A DNA stretch of 64,000 nucleotides from Paralichthys olivaceus (GCF_024713975.1 NC_091112.1:15100501-15164500); one strand, 5' to 3'. Shown: positions 23,568 to 37,319, counted from the first letter of the stretch. Notes: generated by a model not told the origin, from the sequence alone. A program made the numbers and translations.

Positions 23568-23573
23568 AATAAA
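23568..23573 (+). terminator. irx1b: Polyadenylation signal AATAAA of irx1b
   Basis: A canonical AATAAA lies about 280 bases after the irx1b stop codon, with T-rich sequence downstream. It is the first good signal on the + strand after the gene, so the 3' UTR is probably about 300 bases. Longer 3' UTR forms cannot be excluded. Confidence 0.6.
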
Positions 23574-24304
23574 TGTCATTATAGTCATTTATCATTCAAG
23601 ACTTTTCTATTCTAACTATAATTAGAAAATTGTCCATCTTCTTTTAAAACAAAACAAACCCTGGATGTATTTATCTTCCTTTAGATTGACACTGACATTT
23701 GTATGTCAATTTACAGTTTCCCATTTTATCAGATAACTATCAATTATCAGTTATAACGTGATCATTTTAATTCAGCACAATGCAGAAATTATCTTTTTAG
23801 TTTTCCTCCATCTACTTTTGAGTGTGAGGTCTCAGCAAACTGTATTTTAAGGGAAAACCAGACATAATCATTGATTCGTACTCGTTTTAATGGTGATCAC
23901 AGTTCACCTTTTAATTGATTCTTTTGGCCCTATGTCCAGTGAGTTTCACACTCTTCTTGGCAGCTACACCATGCAGTGTCAGCCCTTTTTTTTTTACTTT
24001 GCAAGAAAAGTCCTGCCCTCATTGAAATCTGCACCCTTGCCAAAACTCGGAGACTTTTGCCAGCGCCTTGGAAGCCACTGCAAACGCTGCAGAATTTTGA
24101 AAATTGAAGCTTTCCAGGACCTTATGAACCTGCGCCTGTGCTTTCAGCCTAGGCCTCCTCACTTTAATGTTGGATTATACCCCCTCAGTGCCACCACTGC
24201 CGCCTCTGAAATATGGATCAGACGGCAGGAAAGGCCAGCAGCCAGTATGGGGGCGGCAGCTCAGGGGGAGGTGGATGCGAGGGTGAGAGGGGAGGGCAGG
24301 GGGT

Positions 24305-24345
<41 letters not shown>

Positions 24346-25683
24346 CACTCCAAGCCATCCTTGACGTTCACAGGCCCAAAGTCATGGGGTAGGAAGAGAG
24401 AGAGGATGATGGGAGGTCTTAGTGCTTCTATAGCTTTCAAAGCTGGGGTCCTATGCTTGGGTTAGCAGCAGATCATGCGTGGCACATAATTCGGGGTCCT
24501 ATGGCCTCTCAAGGGGCCCGGGCAGGTTCATGTACTGTCGAGATTTAGATTTAACTGAAAGTTTTAAATTCACATTTTACTATTGTTTTAAAGAAACATT
24601 TTAATTTGATCGTCCATTGCTGATAGTCAACTTTCTGTCAGGTGCCGGAAAGTAAGGCCTTGTGGAGGTGATGAATACCACTGAGGTCTGTAGATATGAA
24701 GGCTTTGGATTAGATTACTGAAATGTTAGAATCAGGGTAAGGCTGGGTCGGGTTAGGTAAAGTTACATGGTCGACAAACAGCAAATAAGTGTGTGGCATT
24801 GTGCTGAAGAGCCTCTCTCTGTCATCTGATAGCTTCAACAGATGAACCCAAGTGGATGCTTGTGTATTTGCTGTGATACAATTCCCCATAAGGAATCATC
24901 ACAATATCATGTAAAGTTCACACACAGTCAAACAGGGATTTGAGCAGACGAGATATGACCACTGATGGACTCAGAGCCACCGGGTGATGTGACTCAATGC
25001 TGCCACCTCACTCTCAGAGAAAGCAGAGCAGTACTACACCATGACGGGCACAACTGTCACTGTGGCTGTAGGTCTGTACTCACACAGGCACTAGACCCTG
25101 AACCTTTCTGCAAGTATAGCTCAATCATACTCAGCAAAATCAACCCAACAACAATCAATACAGTTGGCTCAGTTCCTATATTGTTGCCGCTTATAGTGAA
25201 AAGCGTGTATCTCCAAATATTTTGGAATGAAGTTTTACTTTGTGGGTGTTAAAACTCAGAGGATTATCTGAAAACAAAGCTGTTTCAATGTTAAACATTT
25301 AGAAATGCACGTTTTTCTCAGTTGTGACTATCCATACCTCAACATATCATACACTGCCAATGACTCCATATACAGTATTGGCTTTATTGTACATTCACTT
25401 CAGTGAAAATAATTACAATAACTATTTTCTGCCAGAAACAAACATCCAAACATTCAGTCACATGGGCCTAAAATGCACCTTTGATTGTGTGTGAGGAAAA
25501 TATACTTTTTAAAATGTGCATGAGGGATATTCATTGTAAAACATCACAGGCTGTAGATTGTAAAATATGCAAGGGTTAGTAAAATGTTTGTATTTTAAAA
25601 AATATATTCAGTTATTTCTTTGGATTGCTCATGCTGATCATAAACTAGAAGCCACGTTCACTGTTTGTGGTAAGATGAAAAAA
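23574..25683. other. Intergenic between irx1b and irx4b, no gene seen
   Basis: A 191-codon open frame at 23890-24465 has no domain and runs through a TG microsatellite (24306-24345), so it is not taken as a gene. The remainder shows nothing recognised. A residual homeobox of a lost irx2 was looked for among the open frames across 23.6-38.2 kb and not found. Confidence 0.45.
24306..24345. repeat. (TG)n microsatellite
   Basis: About 19 TG units. Confidence 0.95.
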
Positions 25684-26078
25684 AAGTACCTTTACTTTAT
25701 TACAATGCTTCGAAAGTACATGTTTACTTGAGTAGATTTATTTTCAGGTACTTTTCACTACAGTAGATCAAATATCTGTACTTTCTACTCCACTACATTT
25801 AAAAAAAAATGCATTGCATTAATGCTCACTTTGTATTTCATATTTTTAGAAGTTTATAACCAGAAGGGAATTGGCCCATTGATCCAATCAGAGTGGGCCG
25901 GTAACATTAGACCCCGCCTCCTTCAATAAGATTAAAGTGCACCTGCAGCAGCATCACTGGTGAAGGAATAGGTCACTGCTGAGAATGAGCCATGTAGTAG
26001 ACCATTGCAATATGCTTCACTCGGCAAGTACTTTTACTTTTAATACTTTTAAAACGTATATTTAAAAGCAAGTACTTA
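25684..26078. repeat. Dispersed teleost repeat built of AAGTACTTTTACTTT-type ends
   Basis: It starts AAGTACCTTTACTTTATTAC, continues TTTACTTGAGTAGATTTATTTTCAGG and TACTTTCTACTCCACTACATTT, and ends CAAGTACTTTTACTTTTAATAC. These phrases recur widely in teleost genomes. Probably a non-autonomous DNA transposon; borders are approximate. Confidence 0.6.
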
Positions 26079-28064
26079 GTCAGGAGTCAGGACTTAGGAG
26101 GTGCTTCCAGGTGCCGTAGATATTTTCCTCCCTCACAAGTCTGAATATCTTAATTCATTCACCCATCCCTCTATTCGCCCACCCACACATCTTCACGCGG
26201 GGAGAGAAAGAGTCAGAAAACAAGAGATGGCAAAAGCAAACTTGAGTCGAAAGAGAGCAAATGAGCGAGCGAGAGAGATGATGCAGTGAGAGCTGTCATT
26301 GATGTGAGAACAGCATGGAAGGAAGCCAGACACTTGAGGCCATTTTCACTTCCTCTGCCAACTCTGACAGACTGCCATCAGCACTGCTGAGGAGAATATC
26401 AGCCGCTTTTTCTCTTATGCACACACACTTCCCTCTTTCTGCACTTCATCCCAGCCAGACCGCGCGACTGTTCTTCCAAGTACCCAAACAATATGTTATT
26501 CTTTCAAAGTTGGAAATCAGTGAGCTTAGCATGATGGGGCTGAAAATGACATCAAATAGCTGTTTAATCAGTCACACAGCGTGTCCAAAACATGTTTTGT
26601 TATGAAAGGAGTGGGAAAAGCGTGCAGATCCAAAATATGATTAGCGTTTTCTGGCGAGTGCAGCAAGAACTTCTACAGAGTTTCAAGTTAAGGCTTCACG
26701 TTGCTAGTTTGTCACCCAACCTGCCCCAAAACTTTTCTAAAGTAGAGCTGGTACACAGTGTGAATAAAAGAAAGAAAAGAAGCCATGCATACGTGAGGAA
26801 AACAACCACCATTATACGTGTGAATAAGACTCTTTCTGTGGAGTTGTATCAGCCCCTCAAACTCTCAGTGTGAACAGAGTCTTCATTGGTGCTTTGGTAT
26901 TCTGATAGAGGCTCTTTGGTGAGGTCTAATCCCTATTAAAGAGGCAGATTATGGAAGGGATTTGTCTTTGATTCTCCTGTCCCACTGCTCTTTTCTGCCA
27001 CCATCTCGCTCCCTCTATATATCCTTCCCTCGTTCTTTTTCTCTCTGCTCCTCTGTCATCTTGATGGGATGGTTGGGGTCTGAACAATGATTGCCTCCAT
27101 GTGTCATCTCCCTCACACTCCCACTCCTTTGCCATGCTCCTGTGATTACGGTGACATGTATGAGGACCCCCGGTCGCCTGAATAGATTTGTTAAAGGCCC
27201 CCAGTGGATGAGAGAGGTCCGGGCCTCGTATAGACTGGTCCTCGTGTGCGCATCCATTCCCTTTCGAGGGACTCCGCATGGGGGTGAACCGCCTGCCAGT
27301 CATCCCCCCCACCCCTCCCTCCTACAGTGGCTACCCCTCCTACTCCTCTCCTCTCCTCCGCCACACAGAGATAATCAGGCTTATGTAAAGATGACGTGCT
27401 CTTTTGACAGTCATCAGCTCATCAGTGATCCAATCAAGCCCAAATCCGCCATTGTTCGCCCCTCAAAGTGTCTCAAATCCGCTTGTGCAGGAGAGAGGGG
27501 CTGCGCTCTTTATCCTGCCAATCACTCCTGACATTCCTGCCACAGTTGCCATGGCCTGGGGTCAGAGGTCATGAAAACAGAGAGCATGGAGCTGACTCGG
27601 GGAGAATGGCGGAGTGCCAAAGGAGGGACTCTCTGTGCGATGGTCCCATTGGTCAACCATCGCAGGGGGTAAGTGTAGACAAGTTAGGACTCTATAGCCC
27701 CCGCTGAGAGGGCCAGCCGCACAGAAAGAGACAAGGGGCTGAGGGGGGGGCGACGACGCAGAGAAAGGGCCAAGGCAAGAGAAAGAGGGCAAGAGAGGTG
27801 TGTGTGGAGAAAGGAGGAAAAAGAGGTTTAGGGAGGGACAGTGTTTGATTGCCAAATAGGCTTTACATTGCTTGACCTCGAGGGGCTTGAAGAAAAAGCC
27901 TGATACCCAGTCAAAGAAATAATGAACACACAAGTTAATATTTCTTCAAGCCTTTTGCATTTCTGCATATAAACTACAACAAAACAATCCGCTATGATTA
28001 ATTCTACTCTACACAACAAGAGGTTAAGACCAAAGCTGCCAGAAAAAAAATCACGCTCTGTTTT
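26079..28064. other. Intergenic, no gene seen
   Basis: Only short open frames. 27390-27500 is unique sequence (GACAGTCATCAGCTCATCAGTG, CCAATCAAGCCC) that could be regulatory. 27720-27840 is purine-rich. Confidence 0.35.
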
Positions 28065-28076
28065 TGTGTGTGTCTG

Positions 28077-28118
<42 letters not shown>
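28065..28118. repeat. (TG)n microsatellite
   Basis: TG units with TCTG breaks, then about 18 pure units. Confidence 0.95.
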
Positions 28119-28119
<1 letters not shown>

Positions 28120-29117
28120 ATGCTAGCTGCTGAGCTGTAATTTGAAATGGAAATGTACCTCCCAACGCAATGAAGCTAATACATGTCATTGCGGGATAAG
28201 CGGGGCACTGGGTTAAATCTGTTGTAATGTCGTCAAAAGAATAATTTTCTGTACCCAATGTATACGTAAGTGAGCAAATGTTTAGCCTAGACTAGATATC
28301 ATAGGGAATTTACGCCATTCACTGTTCCTCCTTAGGGATTAGTGGAATTAAGCATGTACACAAAAGCAAAGTATCAAAACTCATGGGTAATTCAACAAGC
28401 TCCACAATGCTGAGTTTACCGAGTGCCGTGTTTTATTGTCGCGTTGCAGCTGCGAGCGCCGTACAGACAAATAGCAAACATCGTCAGCGCCGTTAAAAGG
28501 AGACAAATTTAATATACAGGGAAAATACACACGGCAAATGCTATGAAAGGGTGGGAGTGATAAGTCTTTTCTCTTGTTTGCCCATTCATGGCAATAATCT
28601 GAGGGAAGAAGCAGATTAGGACAGAGGGAGGGTTCGTGGTTGAGTGTTCGCATCGCTGGCTCCTTTCAGCCATTTTGAAACAATGTTTATCCACTGGTTT
28701 GTTATAGCGGAGCAACTTAGCTTAGTGAACTGCTGTGAGAGTCCTGAGGGTGGGTGGGGGGGGCCTGAGGACTCGCTGCGTCTTTGTTCAGCATCCATTG
28801 AGACACATCGATGTATTATAGCGACGAACGGAAAAGCTGCAAAACTTGAATTTGTATGTAGTCTTAATGGTGATTTCTGCTATTTGTAAATTAGTTTGCG
28901 AATTGCTCTCTATGTCACAAATGTTTGTTTCTGTTTTGGTTAATGAAGAGAAGAAGGTATTTCTGTTTAACTTGTCAGTACAACGTCAGCGAAGGAAACA
29001 AGCACACTACTCCACTGCAATCATGAAAACAAATCTCAGATGGTTCTTGAAATAAGTTCATATGTATGCCAGGTTGAAGTTGGTCAGTCATTCATGCTCC
29101 TCAGAGGATTAATCGAC

Positions 29118-29544
29118 TTAAGGCAGATTCATGCTTCTGTGTTGAAGCTACGCCTTAGGTGCACACGTAGCCTACGTACGAGGCAGAGCATTCATAGTTG
29201 TGTGTAGCTGTCGAGCTCTAATTAGAACGTCAAAACACTACTGGCTGTAGAGGTTCTTTACTGGTGTTGAGTGTTTCTGGTTCGCTTATTTACAAATTCT
29301 CTAGCGTCCCTGTTTACTTCAGAACAATGTTGTGAGTGTTACTAAGGGGATGGTGTTGGATCAGATAGATGTCGAAAAGCAATTACTTTTTCTTAAAGAA
29401 CTGTAATGAAGAAAAGAAAGACGTCATCCGTGTTTGTTCCTTCAACTCAGTTTAAAAATGGGGAGTCTGCTGGAGATGCGACACTATCAAGCGGACCAAT
29501 CACAGCTTTTGTGAGGGGAGGTACAAAAAGCATGAATTAGGCTT
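29118..29544. mobile_element. MITE with imperfect terminal inverted repeats
   Basis: The left end AAGGCAGATTCATGCTT (29120-29136) pairs imperfectly with AAGCATGAATTAGGCTT (29528-29544). Inside are GAAGCTACGCCTTAGGTGCACACGTAGCC-type phrases near the left and CCAATCACAGCTTTTGTGAG near the right, known from a common teleost MITE. No coding capacity. Confidence 0.6.
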
Positions 29545-30199
29545 CATCCTCTGGTGATACCTGAGGGACAAGTCTTCACATGTCCTGTAAAATATCTTAT
29601 CATCTTGATTGATTGATGCAAATGTCTTATCAGCCTTCATTGCTTCACACGCATTAGTTTTGTCCAAGGAGGTGCAGTGTTGAAATTTTACAGATTTGTC
29701 TTAAAGTGGATAAAATTACATCTACCCCAGGAAGGAAAATCATCTCAATCTGCTTAAGCTTAACTCCAGCGATTTTGTTAAATTGTTATGAATATGACAA
29801 GACAAGATACAGATTTTTGTACTGTACAGTACCGCATAGTGCAAAACCCCCACTGGCTCTCTTTCGCTTTGTGGATGATGATAGAAGACTCATGGGTCAC
29901 ATATCCTCACAGTATAATTACACATGAGATGTGTGCATGTGCATTGGGTTACACACACTATCATTCTAACACACTCACACAGTTGCAGAGTAATATGAGT
30001 CCTCATTCATCTGCCCAAGTCGTTTAGGGTAATAGAGCTTAATGGAGTATATTAACCCCGTCCAGCTTGCACCCGCCCCCTCCTTCTACCTCCGATGTGT
30101 GTGTTCATGCACATGCACAGGGAAAGGGGAAACCTGCCAACTGTTTATCTGCAAGGGACACACACACACATATACTGGGGGAGCAGAGATCTGGTTTCC

Positions 30200-30560
30200 C
30201 ACTGTCACAGATGCTTACCCGCTTCTCCATTAGTGATGTGATTGGAGTGGACATAGAAAACCAGCAGCACGTTCCCACAGGGGCAATCTGAGGAAATTAT
30301 TGCCCCGCTGCTCTCCGGGGAATGTCATCGCTCCAGAAAGAAGCACTTAATCAACTGCTATCACATGCAAGTCTCTGTCAAGCGCTTACCATGAGTTTTT
30401 GAGCATTTGGTGTGGATTAATACTTTGTGGAATGGTGTTTGATGATATGCGATCAGTCATGGCACACAGAAAGAGGCTTGCGGGAGCTGCACGGCTCTCA
30501 AGATGTGGAATCAGGAGATCAGAGACAATCAGCGGCGTTTAATGGGAAAGTGACAAATAG
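30200..30560. promoter_or_regulatory. Candidate enhancer between irx1b and irx4b, with a hairpin
   Basis: Unique sequence with CCATTAGTGATGTGATTGG, GTGTGGATTAATAC and AGCACTTAATC. An 8-bp perfect inverted repeat is also present: GGGGCAAT (30280-30287) and ATTGCCCC (30299-30306). Candidate only. Confidence 0.35.
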
Positions 30561-30974
30561 ATGATCACTGGAGAATGAAGATTGATACAATAGTCCAGAT
30601 CTTCCGTCTGTTTTTTAATACTATTTTCTGTGTGATATAAGGATTAAACTAACTTCTTATCTTAAACAAACATTATGGGATTTCGTCCATCCTGATGCAA
30701 ATGTATGAACGTGGCAAACATCAAAAACTGATTAAGAATTAGCATAAAACAACAACAACATTAAACTCACGTCGTGAACCGTAGGATGTTAGGAAATACT
30801 CTGCTGGTGGCAAAAAGTCCTGGGAGGTCCGGTCAGAGACGTAACATGAAGTCTGCAGCCACACCCAAGTGCACGCATGCAGACAAGCAGACCCACTGTG
30901 TGTCTTTGGTCACCCACTCAATTGTAGGTGACCTTTTGACCCTGGTCAATAATAACTGCAAGTTGAGACCACTG

Positions 30975-31300
<326 letters not shown>

Positions 31301-32974
31301 AGTTCTTTAAACCACCAGAGGATGGCACCTGAGATCCAGGCAGAGATGCTGCAGCAGTCATGTGAAACACTGGGTGAAGCCTTGTTCTGATTCCCGTTTT
31401 CATGGTATTCCCCAATTTAAGAATGTAAAGTGGATGCTGCTGCAAGGCTCTGAGATTAAATGTCTTCCCCAGTTTTCTAGGATTTCAGGATTTTCTAGGA
31501 GAATTCACTTTGAACTAAATTAGGAAGTCGTAATAAAACATGGTTAGCTTTATAACCAAAGAAATAGTTTATAAATATTAAACCATGGCTTTATGCTTAT
31601 GCTCTGCAGATCCTTGCATGGCTAATAGGAGCTGCTAAAAACACATATACACATACATTGGCAAGATTGTTTTATACTAATATTTTCCCTGACGGAGAAT
31701 TGTTGAGAATATGTTTTGGGACTGAAGGAAGAAGTAGAAATATAGATAAAAGTCTAACATTCAAATGTTTACTGAAATACAAATTGGCATAAAATTACAA
31801 AAGTAAAAGGACATTGCAGCAGGAAAAATGTAACTGATTTTATGTTATGTACTTTAATTAGGTCGTTTGTGAATTTTAAGCACAAATTGATCCCAAACTT
31901 AAGTAACATCCAGATAGTATAATGTACATTTCTTTGTTGAATCTCAATATGCAAAACTAAAATAGAAAACTATATGAAAATAGAAATTCACATTAAGGTC
32001 TAGGAGAAATCATGTAATGATTCACACTCAAAAAATACAAAGATTTATTTAATAGAAAGACTAAAATGATTTTACATGATAAAGAAACTTAAAATCATGG
32101 GCCAGAGAATTATAAAAAAACAAGAGGGCTTTCCAATCAAAGAACAGAAATCAAGTCCAAGTGCAATAATGGACAAATGAATAGATGGGGTAACAGTCGA
32201 AGGATCAGTAGACGGGATAAGGTGGGTCAAAGTGTTTGTTAAAGGCTCTATCGGTCCCTGTGGACTGAGGCTTGAAGAGCTGAATAATGTATGTCCGCTT
32301 CAGGAGTAATGAAGTGGAAGTGATGGGGAGGAATACGGCTGGCCTCCCAGGGCTCAACACAAACTGTACACACTCTTAAGAGCTGCCTGTAGCCTAAACC
32401 TGTCTCCCTCTCTGCCTCTGTCTGTCCTCGTCCACTTCCTTTCACACACGATGCACAGCAGCTAAGAGGGTTAGCATGTCTCTGTTCCTGTGTCTTACAT
32501 CATTGATGAGGAGGACCGGGGCCTTTAAAGTGTCTCACTCTAGAGTTCAAAAGCTCCAGATCTTCCACGCGGAGGCTCTTATTAGAGTCGAGCGGAGACA
32601 GCAGGAGGTAGCATGGCTGCTGCTCAGCAGCCAGACACACGTATGGTGTTGGCAGTCTTGTTTGTGGATCTGGCCTGGTTTGCACTTGCAAGGCGCCGGT
32701 GTGCTTAACAAGAGGCAGCCGCTGTACACAGTGTCTTGTGGCAAAAAGAAAGAGCGACTTCCTCCCCTCATGATCCATTTATCGCTTGTCCTCCTCCGTC
32801 CTTTTTTTTGCTCTTAAATATCCCTCCTTTCTCTCACTGAGCGAATGTTGGAAAAATGGTGGGAAAGTCACCTTCCCTTGTGTTTATATATAAATTTGGA
32901 ATGGAAACAACTCTCTACTGTTCTATTTCATAGAAGGATTTTATAGCACACAGATCTAAAGAAATGTCTTTTTA
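31301..32974. other. Intergenic, no gene seen
   Basis: 31400-32240 is AT-rich with nothing recognised. 32250-32360 is unique sequence (GAGCTGAATAATGTATG, GGAGTAATGAAGTGG) that could be regulatory. Open frames in 32476-32817 on both strands lack domains. Confidence 0.35.
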
Positions 32975-33172
32975 ATCCACCTCCACCAATGAGGTTATGT
33001 TTTGATCAGTGTTAGTTGTTTTGTTTGCTGGATTATGCCAAAGCTGCTAAAATGACTTCCATGAAACTTGGTGGAAGGATGAGTAATATGTGTCAAGGAA
33101 GAAACTGTTACAGATCTGGATCAGGGGGCAGATCCAGGGTTTTTCTTTATCTTCTTTAAAATGATTCACAAG
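32975..33172 (+). repeat. Dispersed repeat, family B, copy 1
   Basis: CCACCTCCACCAATGAGGTTATGTTTT ... GAAACTTGGTGGAAGGATGAG ... GATCTGGATCAGGGGGCAGATCCAGG are phrases recurrent in acanthomorph genomes. A short truncated relative lies at 47566-47610. Confidence 0.6.
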
Positions 33173-34689
33173 CTTATGTTTTCTCCTACTGACAACTCGA
33201 AGATGAAAACAATTAAATTACATATTTAGATATAGAAAAAAACAATATTGTGTTACTGTACTCGTTAATCAGAACCATGGGTCCTGTATCTATACATACG
33301 ATACAAAGACAGCTGGTAATATTGCTGTTATATGTTATTGGTCTGTGGAGTTGGGGGATGAAGGTGGCCACATCAGAAAAGCCCTCTCCTCTTCTTCTAC
33401 TCCTCCAGGCTGATAGACCTGCAGGGGGCGATGTTCTTCAGCAGACAGGGGTTTGCCTCTAAAGGTCTGAGGCACTTTCTATCTGTGAAAAAATCAATTT
33501 GCTGAAATTTGGCTTTTTGTCCTTAAGACATTTGGTAGATAATATTTCAGTGGTACTTTTGGAATCTGTCCTTCAGCAGTAGCTTCTGTGTTTGTCACTG
33601 AACTTGTAGTTCAGAGCTTGTTGGATGGACTGCTCCTTTTCGTTGATTTCTTTAAGAGTTGGGAGTTGCATCCCAGCACCCAACATACCCTTTTTCTATC
33701 CATGAACAAATTATAACCATACCACAAGGTACCATAACCTTTATCTGTTTCTTTTTTCACATTGATCCAAGTTGGTAAACCTCCTCCAGTTCCACCACAT
33801 CCACAATTTTAGCAACTACTGTACATAACATGGTTCACTGCTTCCTGCCATCCTTACCCTATCCCACTAACAACAACAACCCTAACCATTCCCACAGAGC
33901 ATCCAGTCACAGTCTCTGCAAAAGAGGCTAAAACTATTAATTAACAACTTCTTCCTTCTTCACTTCAACTGTGCAAGATCACAAGGGGGTGGTTTTTAAT
34001 TGCACCTGCAATCTAGTCTGGTTGCAACGTGAGAGCTTCAGTAACCTCTGTAAACAGAATCTCTTTGTGAATGTAGGGATATGTGAAAGAGGAATCTTAA
34101 TCTTAAGATATGTATGTGAGGGACAAGACTTTGGCACCAGAAGCCTTCTGATTTCTGTTTCTAGTTTGACCAATCAGGTTTAGTTACCCACAGGTAAACC
34201 ATCCGTGTGGAGATCGAAAGAGGCGGGTCACGTTGCCTGTTTTTTATTTAGCTGTCAATAGAGATTAGCCAAAAGGTTGTCTGGACCCAAACCACCTACA
34301 CAAAGGATGAGTTCTTGTGTTTTGAATTAGAAAGAAATGTTTGACTGATAAAAGAAACTAGTCAGACTATAAACAGTGTACATGAGACCAGAAGACAGAG
34401 TCTGGCTCGGATATCTACTCTCTACACCAGAAACCCCAGAATATCGGCAAGTGCAGAGACTAATTCGTCCTCGTCTGAGATTAGGACTTCAGGTATTTCT
34501 TGGTTGGATACAGTGGACACTCCATTAAATGACTGACAGACAACCAGAGATAACACCAGTATGTTTTACACTTTGTGTTGGTTTGCAGATGTTGATATTG
34601 GCACGAGCCAGACTAGCTTTTGCCCCTATGTCCACTCTCAATGCTAAACTAACCTGACTGGCTGCTGCCTGTAGCTTCATATTAGGTAA
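33173..34689. other. Intergenic, no gene seen
   Basis: Only short open frames without domains. Nothing else recognised. Confidence 0.35.
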
Positions 34690-34960
34690 ATCATCTGTAT
34701 TCATATGGTGCTTTTCTAGTCTAGACGACCAAGTAAAGCACTTTAAAGTACAGTTTTGTCATTCACACATTCATACACTGCATCTATGTGCAGCACTTTC
34801 ACCGACAGCACCGACAAAGCAATATGGGAGAATTTTGAGGTTCAGTGTTTGGTGTTTTGCCCCAGGACACTTGGGCATGTGGAATGCTGAAGACTGGGAT
34901 CGAACCACCGACCCATTGGTTAGTGGACAACCAGCTCAACCCTCTTAGCCCCAGCTGCCT
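34690..34960 (-). mobile_element. tRNA-derived SINE (minus strand)
   Basis: Read on the minus strand it opens with a tRNA-like head. The head holds a decayed A box (GGGGCTAAGAGGGTTGAGCTGG) and a B box GGTTCGATCC (34897-34906). A body with GCCCAAGTGTCCTGGGGC follows, ending in AGAAAAGCACCATATGAATAC. This fits the teleost SINE that commonly ends 'aaagcgctatataaat'. Diverged; not a functional tRNA. Confidence 0.65.
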
Positions 34961-36765
34961 CTAATATTTGGTTTCAATCTCCTTACTTAACACTCTGCAA
35001 GTAAACAACATTTTTTTAATTTTCTTTTACCTGGACATTTTCCTGCCGAGTGTGACTGCCTCACCAAAACAAATGCTCACAAAATAATGAAATCATGTTT
35101 TCACTCAGGTTGTTAAAAGCATTCTCATTCTGGGGCCCATCAGCACCACCCACTGAGATATTTTCAGTAAAATAGCAAAAAAGCGTGATGACGGCTCAAA
35201 AAGCATCTACATGTTAAACAGTGATTAAAATTGCATAGATTTCAGACTTTAGCGTAGAAAATATTCAAATGCAGCGCACTGTGATTGAAGGAACTTGTGA
35301 TTGGAGTTGTTTGGTGCTCTCCTCCAAACACTCTCTGCAGTTCAAGCCTCCTCCTGCTCTCACATTAACATGCTTCTATCATTAACCCCCACACCCCACC
35401 CACTGCATAATAGCTAGAGCTGAATGCAGGAAGGACAGAATAAGAATGCGGTTCCTTTCCTTTTTTTTTATCTTGTGGAGCATCTTGAATGAATGATTGA
35501 TGTGAGGGGAGCGAGATCAGAAAGATATAATCACGGTCTAACGAACGCAGAGCTTTAAGAAATATATACTGGAGGAATGCTATAAATTTATAAACACATC
35601 ATATATTAATATATAAGTGGTTCATTGAATATTCAAAAAGAAGGAAATAACATAATCTGTGCACCTCCGTGTGTAATGTGTGCTTTATATTCATTCTTTC
35701 TACCCAGGAAGAAGGTAACAAATGCTTTGGAAGTTGAATTCAGACTCACCATCGTCTGCTCATTCATCGAAACCTCACAAGTTATTTTTCCCAGTAAACT
35801 ATAGAATGCAAAGATTAAACACAGTCGTGTTCATTGTCACCGGCTAAACAAATTTCCATTCTCTTTGAGTGACACGTGTTTTGTGTGAAGACGTGCAAAG
35901 CCAGCACGGGGAGATAACTTCATTTCCAAGCTTTGAGCACAGATGAGGCAGAGACAGTTAGTCCGTGTTCGGTATATGAGCACCTTTCACGGGACAAATG
36001 GAATGTCAATCAAGGGCCCGTACACAGATGCTTTCTCCCTGGTGGGGCCTGAGATGCTTTTTGGTGATGCGGCTCTGTTGTTCCAACCTTACTCTGGGTG
36101 CACTGGGAATATTCTGTCCTTTTACCCCTCCACATCCCCCTCGCTCCATTTCAGATCCCCTGGCTATTAATGATTTCCTCAGCTCCTCAAGTTTGCCTCT
36201 TTAGGCTTTCCCTCTTTTCCCCCTTGTGTTTATCAATGTTGGATGTCTTGCATCCAAAGGTTCTTTGCCAACTCTTCTTTTGTCTCTTATTTCTTCTCTT
36301 TCTCATAACTTTTCATTGATGTGGCTGTTCGATTGTCCCCTCCATATACTAATCCAATAGAAGGAACTGTGTGAAATGTATTAATGTGGCAGTGGTGGTA
36401 AATTTTGAAATTGTTTTTAGATATATATAAAAAGGTCCATGAAGAGGAAGATAAATGACAATACCTGCCCCCAAAATCTCAAAATAATGTAGTTATGACA
36501 AATAACTGCTAATCAAGCATTAAGTTGATCGAGAAAACTGGGAAAAAGCACAATTTCTTTCGTAATGTTTTCCACCTAACCTACAACTCCTAAGTTGGAA
36601 CCATGGAAGTGTAACAGCGGCAGAAGTACCAGACCTTAGTTATTAACAATAATATGACCTCTGTCATCATGGTAACCAGAAGAAAACATCCAGTTAAGGT
36701 TGTAAAACTGTTTAGTCTGAGCACAAAAACTTCCTGGAACGGAAAAAATAAACGCTTGTGTTAAA
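34961..36765. other. Intergenic, no gene seen
   Basis: Open frames at 35943-36319 overlap each other and have no domain. 35940-36070 is unique sequence that could be regulatory (GGGACAAATGGAATGTCAATC). Confidence 0.35.
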
Positions 36766-36954
36766 ATCATAGACAGTATTTTAAGATGGACGACATGACG
36801 GCTCCACAAAATTAAAGCCTTAAGTGTCTTAATTGCCCCCTGGTGGCTGGCTGCAGGATATGTCAATAACCCTGCCTCCTTCATGTTAGTGGATAGGACA
36901 TGTACCAAACTAGTGTAAAAATACATGTGAAATTGATTTTTCTCAAAGATGGTG
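36766..36954. repeat. Dispersed acanthomorph repeat
   Basis: ATAGACAGTATTTTAAGATGGACGACATGACGGCTCC ... GCCCCCTGGTGGCTGGCTGCAGG ... CATGTTAGTGGATAGGACATG is a well-known spiny-rayed fish repeat string. It supports the taxonomic call. Confidence 0.6.
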
Positions 36955-37319
36955 TATGAGATTTTAGGTAGTTCATATCAATCTGATGATCAAATTTAGA
37001 AATTTAAATACACTTAAACCACTACCACAAACTCCCCTTCGTCATCCTGAGGAGTTTCTGTACAGTTCCTTACTCCTTTACCTCTGTAGCGCTTGCCCTC
37101 TACCCCTTTTCTTAACATCACTACTTCTGCCATTTTCACTCAAATATTTTAACACCACCCCACATCCCTTTCACACTTGCCCCGCTCCCTGTCCTTCTTG
37201 ACCCATAAAAGATGAATAAAAATTCTAAAGGAGAAGAAATAGAAGTAATGTTTCCACTTCAGCTGGGCAGCTTAAGACACTGTTATTAAAAACATGACAA
37301 GCCATTCAGTTGGTAAAGG

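Noticed and set aside
23890-24465. 191-codon open frame downstream of irx1b
   Set aside because: No domain or splice context; it passes through a TG microsatellite giving a poly Cys-Val stretch.
34880-34960. Possible tRNA gene
   Set aside because: B box is present but the A box and cloverleaf arms are broken; it fits a SINE head.
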